DNA of 32,387 nt from positions 1 through 32,387 of the forward strand of contig NZ_POTZ01000019.1 of NCBI RefSeq assembly GCF_003236365.1. Reading direction: 5' to 3'. Numbering within the stretch: position 1 is the stretch's first letter; the number at the start of each line of letters is the position of its first letter. Below are positions 31,723 through 32,387 of the stretch, piece after piece. Under the pieces are notes generated by a model, which was not told where the DNA came from, ran no database searches, and saw nothing but the letters and a program-made list of their open reading frames with translations. The translations under genes and the position numbers were made by a program. Source of the DNA: Streptomyces sp. NTH33 (lineage in GTDB: Bacteria > Actinomycetota > Actinomycetes > Streptomycetales > Streptomycetaceae).

Positions 31723-32387
31723 TCCTCACCGAGGACCGACTGCACGACCTGCTCGACAAGTCCCTCACCGAACTGCCGCCCCCGGCAGGTGACTTCGCCG
31801 TGGTACTCGAAGGCTCCGTGGCGGAGGGGTTCGGCAACCCCTCGTCCGACATCGACTTCCTGCTCATCGTCCGGGGCGACGAAAACCCGCCGACCATGCC
31901 GTCACTGCTCTTCGTCGACGGCCGCCGGGTGGAGATCCGCACCCGCTCGGTACGTCAACTCGCCGACCAGTTCAGCGCTTTGGAGGAGCAAGCCAAGCGC
32001 CCCGGCACGCTCTGCGAGGACCTGCTCAACCGCTGTCAGCGACTGCTGCACAGCCACCCGCTGCGCGGCCACGCCCTGGCCGGCGAGGTCAGGGAACTCA
32101 TGTCCCGCGAGCGGCTCTCCCGCATCGCCGCCGACTGGTGGGCCCACCGGGCCCGGCAGTCCCTGCGGCACGCGGTGGCGCTGCTCTGCCTCGGCCGGAC
32201 CGACGAGGCCGTCGGCTGGAACCGCGCCGCACTCGTCCAGACCGTCAAGGCGTGGGCGGCAGGCCGGGGCGAGACCTACCTGGAACCCAAGTGGCTGCCC
32301 CTGCAACTGGACCGCGCCGGCCGGCCCGACGTGCGCGACCGGTACCGGGAGCTGCACTCCACCACCCCCGCCCCCGGCGACCCGGAC
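31719..32387 (+). CDS. nucleotidyltransferase-fold protein (partial, runs off the window)
   Basis: At least 223 codons, open to the window end. The start GTG overlaps the phosphotransferase stop (GTGA) with GGAG about eight bases upstream, so the two are translationally coupled. Residues 32-50 read GSVAEGFGNPSSDIDFLLI, matching the polymerase-beta-like nucleotidyltransferase motif GSx...GxxSDxD, with metal-binding Asp44 and Asp46 and a probable third acid in RRVEIRTRS. A helical domain follows (LRHAVALLCLGRTDEAVGWN). Relatives include aminoglycoside and lincosamide nucleotidyltransferases and MNT antitoxins. Context suggests it acts on the same small molecule as the phosphotransferase; this is inference. 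Confidence 0.8.
   Translation, partial: MILTEDRLHDLLDKSLTELPPPAGDFAVVLEGSVAEGFGNPSSDIDFLLIVRGDENPPTMPSLLFVDGRRVEIRTRSVRQLADQFSALEEQAKRPGTLCEDLLNRCQRLLHSHPLRGHALAGEVRELMSRERLSRIAADWWAHRARQSLRHAVALLCLGRTDEAVGWNRAALVQTVKAWAAGRGETYLEPKWLPLQLDRAGRPDVRDRYRELHSTTPAPGDPD

Overview
The window is a piece of a high-GC actinobacterial chromosome, almost certainly Streptomyces or a close relative. The support is very strong G/C bias at third codon positions, frequent GTG/TTG starts, and a typical streptomycete gene set: high-affinity [NiFe]-hydrogenase, PAS-GAF-PP2C phosphatase, class F sortase, MT0933-type antitoxin, DUF2267, and a secreted SGNH hydrolase. No rRNA, tRNA or CRISPR was seen.

Layout. 1-700: 3' end of a [NiFe]-hydrogenase large subunit and two tiny downstream genes. 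739-3109: a chloroperoxidase-like alpha/beta hydrolase, a GPR1/FUN34/YaaH acetate transporter and a zinc-ribbon protein, closed by a strong hairpin (3146-3198). 3200-9465: a complete + strand urease operon (ureA-B-C-F-G-D plus a urea transporter, translationally coupled from ureB on). 9681-17766: voltage-gated-type ion channel, class A beta-lactamase-fold hydrolase, an ABC exporter operon, a small membrane protein, a PAS/GAF/PP2C regulator and a secreted SGNH hydrolase. 17767-19864: a decayed patch with a histidine kinase tail and a frameshifted MarR gene around a winged-helix protein and a small antitoxin-like protein. 20098-21645: a secreted low-complexity repeat protein and a class F sortase. 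21817-27311: hydrolase, DUF2267 protein, enolase-superfamily enzyme, DUF2511 lipoprotein and an FG-GAP beta-propeller protein. 27423-32387: a class V aminotransferase divergent from a PEP-synthase-like phosphotransferase coupled to a nucleotidyltransferase that runs off the window.

Main discovery. The intact urease operon is flanked by two remnants of a different urease operon lying on the opposite strand: the first ~37 codons of a ureA with its own ribosome binding site (9355-9465, minus) and the C-terminal ~65 codons of a ureD (3210-3405, minus). An IS4-type transposase fragment sits at the left junction. The simplest reading is that an original minus-strand ureA...ureD operon lost its interior and was replaced in place, in inverted orientation, by a foreign ureABCFGD-transporter operon. 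Ends of the old operon remain as scars.

Other points of interest are a sortase/substrate pair whose sorting signal reads SPDTL rather than LPXTG, a hydrolase whose nucleophile position is Gly, a PGRP/amidase-like domain without its zinc ligands, an ion channel with an unusual TLDGIGD filter, and the unassigned phosphotransferase-nucleotidyltransferase-aminotransferase locus with a perfect 18-bp palindrome in its divergent promoter region.
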